From Rossellomorea aquimaris (GTDB lineage Bacteria > Bacillota > Bacilli > Bacillales > Bacillaceae_B): a stretch of 64,000 bases of DNA. The translations under genes were made by a program, and so were the position numbers. The stretch spans positions 557,227 through 621,226 of the forward strand of contig NZ_JAIVAR010000003.1 in NCBI RefSeq assembly GCF_020171925.1. Reading direction: 5' to 3'. Shown here piece after piece: positions 1 to 8,018 of this stretch (its first letter is position 1; every line of letters starts with the position of its first letter). Under the pieces are notes generated by a model. That model did no database searches and was not told where the DNA came from. It saw only the letters and a program-made list of their open reading frames with translations.

Positions 1-216
1 TATATCCGGATCTTCCGGAATGGGTTCGTTCAAGTATTCCGCCAGCTGCTTCTTTGCTTTTTCGATTTGCTCGAGATGCTGATTGAATTGTTCACGATAT
101 ACCAGGAATTGCTCGCCGTCGTGGACAGCCCTGATTTTATTTTCGTGAACGAGCGCTTCTATATAGGATTCTGGAAGGGATAAATAGTCTGCTGTTTCTG
201 CTATTGTGAGATACAT
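1..216 (-). CDS. Excisionase-type helix-turn-helix protein (3' part cut by window edge)
   Basis: The 72 visible codons begin MYLTIAETADYLSLPE and continue through a helix-turn-helix of the excisionase/MerR-like DNA-binding type (HTH_17), then a charged helical tail ending in EPIPEDPD. The gene runs off the left edge, so its length is unknown. The ATG at 216 is preferred because GAGGG lies just upstream. An in-frame ATG at 243 is only about 7 nt from the likely transcription start implied by a TATAAT box at 257-262 and has no good ribosome site. The target DNA is not known. The fold assignment is from sequence pattern only. Confidence 0.6.
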   Translation of the reverse strand, partial: MYLTIAETADYLSLPESYIEALVHENKIRAVHDGEQFLVYREQFNQHLEQIEKAKKQLAEYLNEPIPEDPDI

Positions 217-295
217 TTCGCTTCCCTCTATTAACTCTTTCATCTAGTTTCCCACTATTATATCATAGTCGGCAAAGTTGACATGAACTCTTCCC

Positions 296-1216
296 TTATA
301 TGTTCTCTTGTTTGAAAATGTGGTGCAGGATCAGGTTCGATGCAGAATTGACGGTCGCCCCTTTTTTGTACTCTTCATAGTAGGGGGCGAATGAGAATAG
401 AGTCGATAATTGCTTGGGAAGGGTGCGATGAGGGACGGCAACCGGGTTGAACTTCAATGATATTGATGTCTTCGCCGCCATCTGGAAGCCCCAGTCACCG
501 AAGGATGGGATGATGGTATGATAGGCTTGCGTATGGAATCCTGCATGGGCAAGGGTCATTCCGATGCTCCAGAACACGGTCGGTGTCGCATCCAAGGCGT
601 TGGATTGACAAACGATCAGTCCATGGTCACTCAATGATGCATGCAGCTGTCGAAACAATTCCCGTGTATAAAGGCTTGCCAGCAGTTCATTGGTGGGATC
701 GGGAAAATCAATGATCATTAAATCATATACCTTTTCGTTTCGTTCAATGAACTGCTTGGCATCTTCAATATGCGTTCTTACCCTTTTATCAAAAAAAGAC
801 CGTTCATTCAGTTTAACCAAAACAGGGACCTTCTTGGCAAGGGATACCACCTTCCCGTCAATATCGACTAAATCCACTTCTTCGACACTCTCGTATTTCA
901 GGATTTCCCGAAGGGCGAGCCCGTCCCCTCCACCAAGGACCAAGACCGATCGTATCGGCCTGCCAAGTGCAAATGGCACATGCACAAAGGCTTCGTGATA
1001 GATCCTTTCATCCAGTGAACTGAACTGCAGCTGTTCATTTAGGTACAACCTGATATCCTCTGCTCGAATGACCTGAATATCTTGAAATTTACTCTTCCCT
1101 TTATAAAGACCATCATGTTCCCCGGCCAATAGCTCCTTTAGGCCGATCCTGTCCCATTCATCACCGTATAATTCCAGTTCCTTTGCCGACTGACGCCCAT
1201 TCTTTTCTTTCGCCAC
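296..1216 (-). CDS. speE: Spermidine synthase-like aminopropyltransferase
   Basis: Predicted cytosolic aminopropyltransferase that would move the aminopropyl group of decarboxylated AdoMet to a diamine acceptor. Visible motifs are YHEAFVHVP (about 73-81), the AdoMet-binding VLVLGGGDG (91-99), the acidic stretch VDLVDID (114-120) and the catalytic-type IIDFPDPTNE (168-177). The DFPDP form, rather than the classical DSSDP, recalls the synthase domain of the membrane-fused type, although this protein has no membrane segments. It starts at GTG, with AGGATG about 9 nt upstream. It is divergent from speD, which makes the co-substrate. The acceptor amine (putrescine or another) cannot be read from the sequence. 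Confidence 0.8.
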   Translation of the reverse strand: MAKEKNGRQSAKELELYGDEWDRIGLKELLAGEHDGLYKGKSKFQDIQVIRAEDIRLYLNEQLQFSSLDERIYHEAFVHVPFALGRPIRSVLVLGGGDGLALREILKYESVEEVDLVDIDGKVVSLAKKVPVLVKLNERSFFDKRVRTHIEDAKQFIERNEKVYDLMIIDFPDPTNELLASLYTRELFRQLHASLSDHGLIVCQSNALDATPTVFWSIGMTLAHAGFHTQAYHTIIPSFGDWGFQMAAKTSISLKFNPVAVPHRTLPKQLSTLFSFAPYYEEYKKGATVNSASNLILHHIFKQENI

Positions 1217-1459
1217 TGATGTTCACATCCTATTCATGAATTTCTACTACTACTTCATTCTATTTCTATCAAGCTTCATCCGTTCTCCCAACCCTCTCTA
1301 CTATTAAAAAAATAGACAATCATCCTAAGAGATTCATCCCTATGGGCGGACGTCATCATAATCAAACGATGGATTTTTACTAGATTTCGATCTTTTATCA
1401 AACCAATCGGGGAGTTTGTACATATCTTAAAGTAAACGCTTATAGAAAGGAGCAGGAGA

Positions 1460-1849
1460 TTGGAGTACAGTACATTCGGAAGGCATATCATTGTAGATTT
1501 GTGGGGAGTCGACTTCGACAGACTCAATGATGTGGCCTTTCTTGAAAAGCATATGCATGAAGCTGCGAAGGCCAGTGGTGCAACGGTCCTCTCGGTCGAT
1601 TATCATCGGTTCGACCCTCATGGCGTCACGGCGTTCGTCATCCTTTCGGAAAGCCACCTCTCCATCCATACGTATCCGGAAAAAGGTTTTGCCGCACTTG
1701 ATGGGTACACATGTGGTCATACGGTCGATCCCTTGAAAGCAATAAACTACCTTATTTCTGTATTGGAACCAGATCGAGTAAATTCAGTGAAAGTGGTGCG
1801 GGGGCAAGGTGGATTGACGATCAACAAATTGTCGTTATCGGATGACTGA
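1460..1849 (+). CDS. speD: S-adenosylmethionine decarboxylase proenzyme
   Basis: A 129-aa class 1B AdoMet decarboxylase that self-cleaves and uses a pyruvoyl cofactor to make decarboxylated AdoMet for polyamine synthesis. The processing region LSESHLSIHTYPE is visible. Cleavage is expected between E64 and S65, which would turn S65 into the pyruvoyl group. H70 and C85 (in GYTCGH) are the other conserved active-site residues of the family. The start is TTG, supported by a strong AGGAG site about 9 nt upstream. No ATG fits better. Together with the divergent speE, 243 bp away, it forms a polyamine module. Confidence 0.95.
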   Translation: MEYSTFGRHIIVDLWGVDFDRLNDVAFLEKHMHEAAKASGATVLSVDYHRFDPHGVTAFVILSESHLSIHTYPEKGFAALDGYTCGHTVDPLKAINYLISVLEPDRVNSVKVVRGQGGLTINKLSLSDD

Positions 1850-1900
1850 TCCATCCCTTCCTTCTATCATCAGAGTCCGGTTTCTATTTTCCGAATAAAA

Positions 1901-1924
1901 AAAAGAGAGGCGCCATGCCTCTCT
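1901..1924 (-). terminator. Rho-independent terminator of rlmCD
   Basis: On the minus strand an 8-bp perfect stem (AGAGAGGC with GCCTCTCT, 5-nt loop) is followed by eight T residues. It lies just downstream of the rlmCD stop codon. Confidence 0.9.
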
Positions 1925-1931
1925 GCTTTCG

Positions 1932-3305
1932 TTACTTCAGCTCTATTTTCGCCACTGCCTCGCAGTGCATCGTTTGCGGGAACATATCGACAGGTTGGAT
2001 CTCGGCCGTTTTGTAACCACCGTCTTCGAGTATGCGGAGATCGCGGGCCAAGGTCGCAGGGTTGCATGATACATAGACGACTTTTTTTGGCTTCATCGCC
2101 AGGATCGTATTGAGAAGGGCTTCATCGCACCCTTTTCTCGGCGGGTCGACGACAAGGACATCGGCACTGATTCCCTCTTCGTACCATTTTGGGATGACGA
2201 CTTCAGCAGGTCCGGCTTCAAACTCGACATTATCCATCATGTTCAGACGTGCATTCTTTTTCGCATCCTCAATGGCTTGGGGAACGATTTCAACCCCATA
2301 CACCTTCTTGGCTTTTTGAGCAAGGAAAAGGGAGATGGTACCGATCCCGCAATAGGCATCGATCACTGTTTCTTCCCCCTTCAAGTCAGCATATTCCAAC
2401 GCTTTCTCGTATAAAACTTTCGTTTGTTCAGGGTTGACCTGATAGAAAGAGCGTGCGGAAATCGCAAACTTCACATCCCCGATCATATCGTGGATGACTT
2501 CTTCCCCCCAAAGCACATTGGTCACATCACCCATGATCACATTGGTCTTCTTGCCGTTCACATTGTGGACGATGGATTTGAGGCCATCGATGTTGCTGAC
2601 AAGTTGATCAATGATTTCACTTTTATGCGGCAGCTCCTTCGTCCTCGTGACCAGTACGACCATGACTTCACCTGTCGTATACGCAGTCCTCGTCATGATA
2701 TGGCGCAAAGTCCCCTTGTGCTTCTTTTCATCATACGGACGGATCCCCAGCTTTTCACATATATCCTTCACTTGCTGGATGACTTCATCATTCTTTTCAT
2801 ATTGGATGATGCATTTGTCCATGTCGATGATTTCGTGGCTTCGCTTCTGATAGAATCCGGCCACAAACCGACCATCCTTCTCACCAACGGGCACCTGCGC
2901 TTTATTCCGGTACCTCCACGGTTCTTCCATACCAAGCACTTTATGGATTGCGACATCTTGAAGCTTTCCGATCCGCTGCATCACATCGCGGACGTTCTTT
3001 TCTTTCGCGAGCAACTGCCCTTCATAGGTCATATGCTGAATCTGGCAGCCACCGCATTCCTTGTAAATCGGACATGGGGGCTCCTGGCGATGGGGGCTTT
3101 CCATCGTACGTTCCACCAACCGGCCAAAGCCATAGCCCTTGCTTGGCTTGACGACTTTTACCTTTCCTTCTTCCCCCGGCAGCGCATTCGGGACAAACAG
3201 CGGATAACCGTCTACCTTTGTCACCCCATTGCCATCATGGGTCAGATCCTCGAAATAGGCATTCTCTATATAATCATTCTTTTGAACAGGCGCTTTTTTA
3301 CTCAT
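1932..3305 (-). CDS. rlmCD: 23S rRNA (uracil-C5)-methyltransferase, TrmA/RumA family
   Basis: AdoMet-dependent RNA m5U methyltransferase. An N-terminal TRAM domain (about 10-70) is followed by an iron-sulphur cysteine set (C79, C85, C88, C166; motif [11 protein letters not shown]), an AdoMet-binding segment [11 protein letters not shown] (about 317) and the family signature DPPRKGC (388-394). The catalytic [10 protein letters not shown] has its nucleophilic cysteine near residue 415. In B. subtilis the single RlmCD enzyme modifies U747 and U1939; assignment here is by family and by its place near dgkB. Two ATG codons are adjacent (3308 and 3305). AAAGGA spaces better to the second. Confidence 0.92.
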   Translation of the reverse strand: MSKKAPVQKNDYIENAYFEDLTHDGNGVTKVDGYPLFVPNALPGEEGKVKVVKPSKGYGFGRLVERTMESPHRQEPPCPIYKECGGCQIQHMTYEGQLLAKEKNVRDVMQRIGKLQDVAIHKVLGMEEPWRYRNKAQVPVGEKDGRFVAGFYQKRSHEIIDMDKCIIQYEKNDEVIQQVKDICEKLGIRPYDEKKHKGTLRHIMTRTAYTTGEVMVVLVTRTKELPHKSEIIDQLVSNIDGLKSIVHNVNGKKTNVIMGDVTNVLWGEEVIHDMIGDVKFAISARSFYQVNPEQTKVLYEKALEYADLKGEETVIDAYCGIGTISLFLAQKAKKVYGVEIVPQAIEDAKKNARLNMMDNVEFEAGPAEVVIPKWYEEGISADVLVVDPPRKGCDEALLNTILAMKPKKVVYVSCNPATLARDLRILEDGGYKTAEIQPVDMFPQTMHCEAVAKIELK

Positions 3306-3499
3306 CATGATCTTCCTTTTCTGCTTCCTAATTAAGACTCTACTGATTGTACCATAAACAGGGAACGATGTTGAATCACCTCAATGTACAGCTTTTCTTT
3401 ACCACGTAAAAAAGATTCTTTATCTTTCCAAAATTTTATGGATAATTATAGGTATAAAGACATATTTTAGAAAGCTCGATATTCGAGGAGGTGATGGTT

Positions 3500-3940
3500 A
3501 TGTTTGAACACTTAGGAATGTCGTTTGTCTGGCTTTTACTGGCATACACCTTGGTCACGGTTGTCGCAATCATTCATATGTATATCTTTCATCATGTTTA
3601 CGGGGTGCCGAATGCCAAACAGGCAGGTACAAGTTATCTCAAGTCCCCTGCTTATGTAAAGACGATCCCCTATCAGGCACTCTATAATGTCGTCTTGTTT
3701 CCGGTTTTCCTATGGCTGTATGTCAGCTCAATCGAGACCACCGACATTCATGGATTGATGTTCGACACGGTCGTTCAGTGGACGGTCATATCGATCATTC
3801 TCGATTACGTAGGATGGGTTTTGATTCCTCACCCTTTTAAATTTACACACAAGGAATTTTATGTGGATTACCAGCCGTGGATCACGTTGATCTACCTTGC
3901 CATTTTCATTAGCCATTATATTGTAGGATTCTTTATTTAA
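3500..3940 (+). CDS. Four-helix integral membrane protein of unknown function
   Basis: 146 residues with about four hydrophobic segments (near 8-30, 60-80, 90-110 and 125-145) and short polar loops. The loop HPFKFTHKEFYVDYQPW before the last helix is rich in aromatic and histidine residues. I do not recognise the family. The ATG at 3500 is chosen because AGGAGGTG ends about 8 nt upstream. The reading frame also opens at GTG 3491, but that codon overlaps the ribosome site. It lies 16 bp before the CPBP protease gene on the same strand, so the two are probably cotranscribed. Confidence 0.75.
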   Translation: MFEHLGMSFVWLLLAYTLVTVVAIIHMYIFHHVYGVPNAKQAGTSYLKSPAYVKTIPYQALYNVVLFPVFLWLYVSSIETTDIHGLMFDTVVQWTVISIILDYVGWVLIPHPFKFTHKEFYVDYQPWITLIYLAIFISHYIVGFFI

Positions 3941-3956
3941 AGCGGGGTGAAGACTC

Positions 3957-4610
3957 ATGAATCATCCATACAAACAGCTGGATGAGAAACGTCCCCTTCT
4001 TGAAATGGGGATCCTGGTCGTTTTGATGGTGATTGTGGCGATTTTCTTTCCAGCCTTCAAAGGGGCAGCGGCCATCCTTCCAATCATCTATGTGTTCATT
4101 GAAAGGAGAGTCCGTAATCGCTCACTATCAAGCATCGGATTCAAGAGGGAACAGATCGGAGCATCGCTTAAAAAGAAGTGGCAATGGGTCCTGATCGTCG
4201 GAGTGGTGTTTCAGTTAGGGTACTTCTTCCTCTTAAAGCAATTTGTTCCGGAAGTATTCGGACATATTCACGAAAGAGTATCCATCCTTGATTCATTCGA
4301 TACCAAATTGATTTTCAGCATCCTCATTCTAGCCCTGGGTGAAGAAATCGTCTTCAGGGGATTGATACAAAATAGACTGAACTGGGTCATGAACCCTCTT
4401 CTTTCGATCTCGCTGACATCCATCCTATTTACGATCATGCACATTTCAAGTGGACCGCCCGGCATCGTCATCCCGGACCTTATCACGATTTTTCTTGATA
4501 GTTTAGTATTCGGCTATCTTTACTATAAGTCTGGGAATCTTTATTTATCTTGGATCGCGCATGCTTTAGCCAATGTAACCGCAGCTTTTTTAATGTTTCA
4601 ATTCCTATGA
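3957..4610 (+). CDS. CPBP family intramembrane metalloprotease
   Basis: A 217-aa polytopic membrane protein with the CPBP (CAAX protease/bacteriocin-processing, Rce1-type) motifs: EEIVFRG with E129, E130 and R134; FTIMH with H162; and HALAN with H202 and N206. These residues form the metal or catalytic centre in the family. Members cleave or chaperone membrane-embedded substrates and some give self-immunity to bacteriocins. No bacteriocin genes are visible here. The gene follows an unknown membrane protein gene and ends at a strong terminator. The specific substrate is unknown. Confidence 0.88.
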   Translation: MNHPYKQLDEKRPLLEMGILVVLMVIVAIFFPAFKGAAAILPIIYVFIERRVRNRSLSSIGFKREQIGASLKKKWQWVLIVGVVFQLGYFFLLKQFVPEVFGHIHERVSILDSFDTKLIFSILILALGEEIVFRGLIQNRLNWVMNPLLSISLTSILFTIMHISSGPPGIVIPDLITIFLDSLVFGYLYYKSGNLYLSWIAHALANVTAAFLMFQFL

Positions 4611-4612
4611 TA

Positions 4613-4648
4613 AAAAACTGGATGAGCAGGCGCTCACCCAGTTTTTTT
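4613..4648 (+). terminator. Terminator after the CPBP protease gene
   Basis: An AAAAACTGG-containing stem pairs with CCAGTTTTT around GATGAGC/GCTCACC, followed by T residues. It starts 3 nt after the stop codon. The A-run on the other side may let it act in both directions. Confidence 0.85.
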
Positions 4649-4754
4649 GTTGGATTCATTTCCTTTTGTTCATCATCAGGGTATTCATTACTTGAATTTG
4701 GAACCAAAATTCATCCTTTGAGTGAACGATCCACCATTCAACCAGCTCCTATAA

Positions 4755-4792
4755 AAATAGAAAACACCGAAACCATTCCGTTTTCGATGTTT
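4755..4792 (-). terminator. Terminator of the haem-monooxygenase-like operon
   Basis: Minus-strand stem AAACATCGAAA with TTTCGGTGTTT (4762-4772 and 4782-4792), followed by a T-rich stretch. It lies 14 nt after the 122-aa gene. Confidence 0.75.
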
Positions 4793-4805
4793 ATCCCGCT
4801 TTCGT

Positions 4806-5174
4806 TTATCGAAGTTGTGATGCCAGGTCGTTCTCGCGTATGGCGCCGATCCCTGCTTGCAGATACTGTTTAAACGCTTCTGCCTGTTGCAACTCACTCT
4901 CATCCAACGCTTCCACGATGCATACGAAATTATCAATCAGATGATCGGATTTCATCCCCCTGCTGATCAACACATTATTCAGCCACAGCGCATAATCAAC
5001 GAACACTTTCTCATCACGCGCGGCGTCAGTCGTCTGAAGATAATTGAAATGATGGACATTATCTTCATAGCATTTCTGCCTTCCCCCCTCACCGAACCGT
5101 TCAAGTAGCTCAGGGTAACGCTCATACAGCTTTGTTACTGCACGGTCAATCACCGCACTATACTTATTCTCCAT
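4806..5174 (-). CDS. Small helical protein of unknown function coupled to a haem monooxygenase-like gene
   Basis: 122 residues, acidic, without signal peptide or membrane helices, predicted mostly alpha-helical (MENKYSAVIDRAVTKLYERY onward). I cannot assign it firmly. The helical pattern with FVDYALWLNNVLISRGM is loosely like the helical module that precedes B12-binding domains in some bacterial regulators, which is only a guess. Its ATG shares an A with the stop of the upstream monooxygenase-like gene (TGATG), a strong sign of translational coupling and a shared task. Confidence 0.75.
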   Translation of the reverse strand: MENKYSAVIDRAVTKLYERYPELLERFGEGGRQKCYEDNVHHFNYLQTTDAARDEKVFVDYALWLNNVLISRGMKSDHLIDNFVCIVEALDESELQQAEAFKQYLQAGIGAIRENDLASQLR

Positions 5175-5479
5175 CAGTAGGCCACCACCTTATACTTATC
5201 AATCGACGGGATGATCGAAGCAAGCTCCTGGTCTGGGTACTTCTTCTCCAAATCATGAATCCGCTTATAGTCATCGCTCTGGATCCAAGTCATGAAATGC
5301 GCCTTCGTATCCCACTCCATGTGAACCGTGATCTCCCCTGGCTTCTTTTCATTTTGAAGCAGCAGGAAACGTTGAAATCCTTCCGCCCGGTCGACTAACC
5401 CGGAACGGGAATGATAGATTGCTATCACCTCATCCGCTTTCTCATCCGGGACAACAAATGTTGAATGCACAATATACAT
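5174..5479 (-). CDS. Antibiotic biosynthesis monooxygenase (ABM) domain protein, HmoB/IsdG-like
   Basis: A single ABM ferredoxin-like domain of 101 residues. The N-terminus MYIVHSTFVVPDEKADEVIA and the block WDTKAHFMTWIQSDDYKRIH are typical of the IsdG/HmoA/HmoB group of haem-degrading monooxygenases and their relatives. The aromatic W and H residues of that block match the family, but the full Asn-Trp-His triad cannot be confirmed by eye, so haem as substrate is an inference. The start has a strong GGAGGAG site. It forms a two-gene unit with the downstream helical protein. Confidence 0.78.
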   Translation of the reverse strand: MYIVHSTFVVPDEKADEVIAIYHSRSGLVDRAEGFQRFLLLQNEKKPGEITVHMEWDTKAHFMTWIQSDDYKRIHDLEKKYPDQELASIIPSIDKYKVVAY

Positions 5480-5593
5480 ATGACCACTCCTCCACAGGCA
5501 TTAGGTTCCGACATGCTTTTCCCCACTTTAACACAACGCCAGGCTCATGGAAACTATCCTCCGTGACTATTTATGGAAGCTCCATGTTATTGC

Positions 5594-5623
5594 TTGAAAA
5601 GAATCGTGGGATGTTGCTAGTAT
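5594..5623 (+). promoter_or_regulatory. Sigma-A promoter for the 116-aa membrane protein gene
   Basis: TTGAAA (5594-5599), an 18-bp spacer and TAGTAT (5618-5623), with a TG extended -10 at 5615-5616. It lies about 75 bp before the start codon. Confidence 0.55.
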
Positions 5624-5631
5624 AGAAAGAT

Positions 5632-5673
5632 ATTTTAGGAGAGAAGAGATATAGCGCTCCCCTCTCTTAAAAT
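5632..5673 (+). promoter_or_regulatory. Inverted repeat in the leader of the 116-aa gene
   Basis: ATTTTAGGAGAG (5632-5643) and CTCTCTTAAAAT (5662-5673) form an 11-of-12 inverted repeat around an 18-nt loop. It lies between the promoter and the ribosome site, so it would be in the 5' UTR. Confidence 0.5.
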
Positions 5674-5699
5674 AACAACTAAAAAAGAAGGTAGATCTT

Positions 5700-6050
5700 A
5701 TGGAACCTGACATCTTAGTAAATTTGATCCTTGTAGGAAATGTATTCCTCGGCGTCCTATTCACACTTAAATCACGCCGATGGTGGCTTCCTTACATCCT
5801 GATGGGGATCACCTTTTTAACGTTGACCTTTGGATTTGGACTATCACTCGTCATGAACAAACAATCGATCCTGTCTTATTTATTCGTATTCGTGGTGGGG
5901 CAGCTCATCTGGGCATTTGCATTCGTCATCGTTGCCCACATCCTCTCATTCATTGTCAGATTGGTACCATTCCGCCATAAACAGCAAATCGGCTGGGGAT
6001 TTTTGATCGGGTTCCCGCTGGCATTTTTAGTATTTTTATTGATTAGATAG
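5700..6050 (+). CDS. Small four-helix membrane protein of unknown function
   Basis: 116 residues with four hydrophobic segments (about 5-22, 29-50, 58-82 and 97-115) joined by short basic loops, so it is almost all membrane. I do not recognise the family. The ATG is preceded by GAAGGTAG. It is monocistronic, with its own promoter, a structured leader and a terminator, so it is expressed independently of its neighbours. Confidence 0.7.
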   Translation: MEPDILVNLILVGNVFLGVLFTLKSRRWWLPYILMGITFLTLTFGFGLSLVMNKQSILSYLFVFVVGQLIWAFAFVIVAHILSFIVRLVPFRHKQQIGWGFLIGFPLAFLVFLLIR

Positions 6051-6065
6051 TATTTGTAGGTAGAC

Positions 6066-6107
6066 TGCCTCCCGAGCTGGATGTTCGGGGGGTGGTTTTT
6101 TTGTGGG
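6066..6107 (+). terminator. Terminator of the 116-aa gene
   Basis: CCTCCCGAGC pairs imperfectly with GTTCGGGGGG, followed by a T-run. It starts about 15 nt after the stop. Confidence 0.7.
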
Positions 6108-6716
6108 GATTTTTAGGGGGAGATGGCGCCATTTAGGGATAGTTGGATTGTTGGAGGTTTTTTAAAATTTGTGGTGTATTAGGAGGGTTGGGGTTGGGTG
6201 GATTTTTGTTCGCTTTATGGTGGAGTACGGTTTGTTTTGGGGAGTTGGGTGTGAGGTTTGATTGTTTGAGGAGGTTGTGATGAAATCTGGTCCGTTTGTT
6301 ACGGTTCGTTGTGAAATCCGGTTCGATTTGGGGTGCACACGTTTCATCCGATGCAGTTTCTCCTGCCGTTCGGTTCGTTTGGAATGGAATCATGTCCAAT
6401 CGGAATGTCTCCACGTTGAAGTTCAGTTGATTACACTGTTTCTGCGGATAAGATCGTGACGAATCACACCCCTGGAAACACTACCGCATCCCATTTGAAA
6501 ATAATCTTTTAGTATTTGGCTATAATCTTCTAGTTTCATGGAAGAATCTTTTAATTTTGTTAAGAAATCTTTCAGTTTCACATGATAATCTTTCAATAAT
6601 GAAGATCATTCCGTCACTTACATAAATTTTCCAACACCCGAGCCTCCAAGCAACAACCGCAAGTCCGTTCCCCCCACCTCACCAGATTCCAAAACCAACC
6701 CTCCCCAACAAAAAAA
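6108..6716. repeat. Skewed-arm periodic-array element I
   Basis: About 600 bp without a credible gene between two convergent genes. The left part (6108-6260) is strongly G/T-rich on the plus strand, the middle contains a 21-bp-period array (6503-6607), and the right part (6625-6716) is A/C-rich. The open frames here follow the skewed composition and have no ribosome sites. Four other regions of the window share this layout. Confidence 0.65.
6503..6607 (+). repeat. Five-unit 21-bp-period array (AATCTTTYAGTTT)
   Basis: The motif AATCTT begins at 6503, 6524, 6545, 6566 and 6587, exactly 21 bp apart each time. The first 11-13 bases of each unit are similar (AATCTTTTAGTATTT, AATCTTCTAGTTTCA and so on). 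The last 8 bases differ from unit to unit. Confidence 0.8.
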
Positions 6717-6740
6717 AGAACGCCGGCATCACCGGCATTC
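6711..6740 (-). terminator. Terminator of dgkB
   Basis: Minus-strand stem GAATGCCGG/CCGGCGTTC (one mismatch), followed by seven T residues. It lies 10 nt downstream of the dgkB stop. Confidence 0.85.
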
Positions 6741-6749
6741 CTTTTCTCA

Positions 6750-7664
6750 TTAAAGCGCCTTATCCTCAGGGCGGATCTTGTCCAGAGGGACGAAGACATC
6801 AAGGTGGCGGTATAAGTTTTCGAATTCAGCAGGAAGGACGCCGCCGAGTTCGCCGTCGACGTTCAGCTGCACCTTTTCCTTTGCTTGGATCTTGATGCGG
6901 TTCGCTTGTGTGTAAATGACGTTCGGATCCTTTACGTGTTCACCGCGGACGGCTAGTGAGGCAATCCGGATGAATTCAGCCAGATTCGTCTTTTTCAAGA
7001 TCAAGAGGGAAAATAGCCCGTCATTGATCGATGCATCCGGCGCAAGCTTCTCGAAGCCCCCGACTGAGTTGGTGAGTCCGATCAAGAATAGCATCGCTTC
7101 ACCTTCGAAGAGTTTTCCATCATATTCGATCGTCACATCCGTCGGCTTGATCGAAGGGAGCATTTCAATCCCTTTTAAATAGTAGGCTAGCTGTCCGATC
7201 ATCGTTTTCAGTTTGCTCGGTACTTCATAGGTCAGCTCAGTGATCCTGCCCCCACCGGCAATATTGATGAAATAACGGTCATTCATGCGCCCGATATCGA
7301 CAGGAAGGGTATCACCTTTCGTGATGATATCGATTGCCTGTCCAATGTCCCTCGGGATGTGAAGGGCCCTGGCGAAGTCATTGGTCGTTCCCATCGGCAC
7401 GATACCCAGCTTCGGACGATATTCCTGTTCAGCGAGGCCATTGACCACTTCATTAAGTGTCCCGTCTCCGCCTGCAGCGACGACGATATCGTATTTACGT
7501 TCCACCGCGATCCTGGCTGCTTCCGTGGCATCGCCTTCACAGATCGTGGCATGAACACTTGTTTCATAACCTGCTTGTTCCAATTTAATTAAAACTTCGG
7601 CAAGGTGCTTTTTAAAGAGCTCGCGGCCAGAAGTCGGATTATAGATAATTCTTGCGCGTTTCAT
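6750..7664 (-). CDS. dgkB: Diacylglycerol kinase (lipid kinase)
   Basis: A soluble, membrane-associating lipid kinase of the DagK catalytic family that phosphorylates diacylglycerol to phosphatidate, recycling the diacylglycerol released by lipoteichoic acid synthesis. The N-terminal IIYNPTSGR and the nucleotide-binding AAGGDGTLNEVVNG (GGDGTLNE at 65-72) are intact, followed by GIVPMGTTNDFARAL. The length (304 aa) is that of B. subtilis DgkB. It lies between rlmCD and gatB, as in related genomes, although several unrelated genes are inserted on both sides here. Confidence 0.93.
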   Translation of the reverse strand: MKRARIIYNPTSGRELFKKHLAEVLIKLEQAGYETSVHATICEGDATEAARIAVERKYDIVVAAGGDGTLNEVVNGLAEQEYRPKLGIVPMGTTNDFARALHIPRDIGQAIDIITKGDTLPVDIGRMNDRYFINIAGGGRITELTYEVPSKLKTMIGQLAYYLKGIEMLPSIKPTDVTIEYDGKLFEGEAMLFLIGLTNSVGGFEKLAPDASINDGLFSLLILKKTNLAEFIRIASLAVRGEHVKDPNVIYTQANRIKIQAKEKVQLNVDGELGGVLPAEFENLYRHLDVFVPLDKIRPEDKAL

Positions 7665-7979
7665 ACCCCATCATCCTAATCTTTTATTTAAGTTCCTCGA
7701 TCTCGGAGTTTGTGTGTAAGTTCCATCTTTTAACATCATATTAAATAAAGCCATCACTTGCAATAAAGTGCCATTAATGAAAATACGCCTCTTAGTAACT
7801 ACCGCTCCATATCATAACTCTTTTCCGAAAAAAAATCTAATAAAATTACAGGAAATAATAGAAGGTTTTATGACTTTTTTCATAGCAACGGATCAGTCAG
7901 GACCCCAACCATCATCCTGATTTAGTTTATTATTCATAGTGCACCTTTAGAGTAGTCCTTAAGAAGTGTTTGATTTCAT
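7665..7979. other. Gene-free stretch upstream of dgkB
   Basis: 315 bp with no credible ORF. A weak minus-strand promoter candidate for dgkB (TTAGAT-18-TATGAT) is visible near 7810-7845. I see no repeat or RNA structure of note. Confidence 0.4.
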
Positions 7980-7980
7980 A

Positions 7981-8018
7981 AAAAAAACCATCCAGAATGA
8001 ACAGTCATTCAAGATGGC
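7981..8018 (-). terminator. Terminator of the N-acetyltransferase gene
   Basis: A 14-bp stem with one mismatch (7987-8000 with 8005-8018), followed on the minus strand by seven T residues. It directly abuts the stop codon. Confidence 0.9.

Noticed and set aside
2424..3335. 303-codon plus-strand frame opposite rlmCD
   Set aside because: It is antisense to a well-conserved gene, lacks a ribosome site, and has no family resemblance.
6133..6414. 93-codon minus-strand frame in element I
   Set aside because: Asn-, Thr- and Pro-rich low-complexity translation of a skewed region; no start signal.
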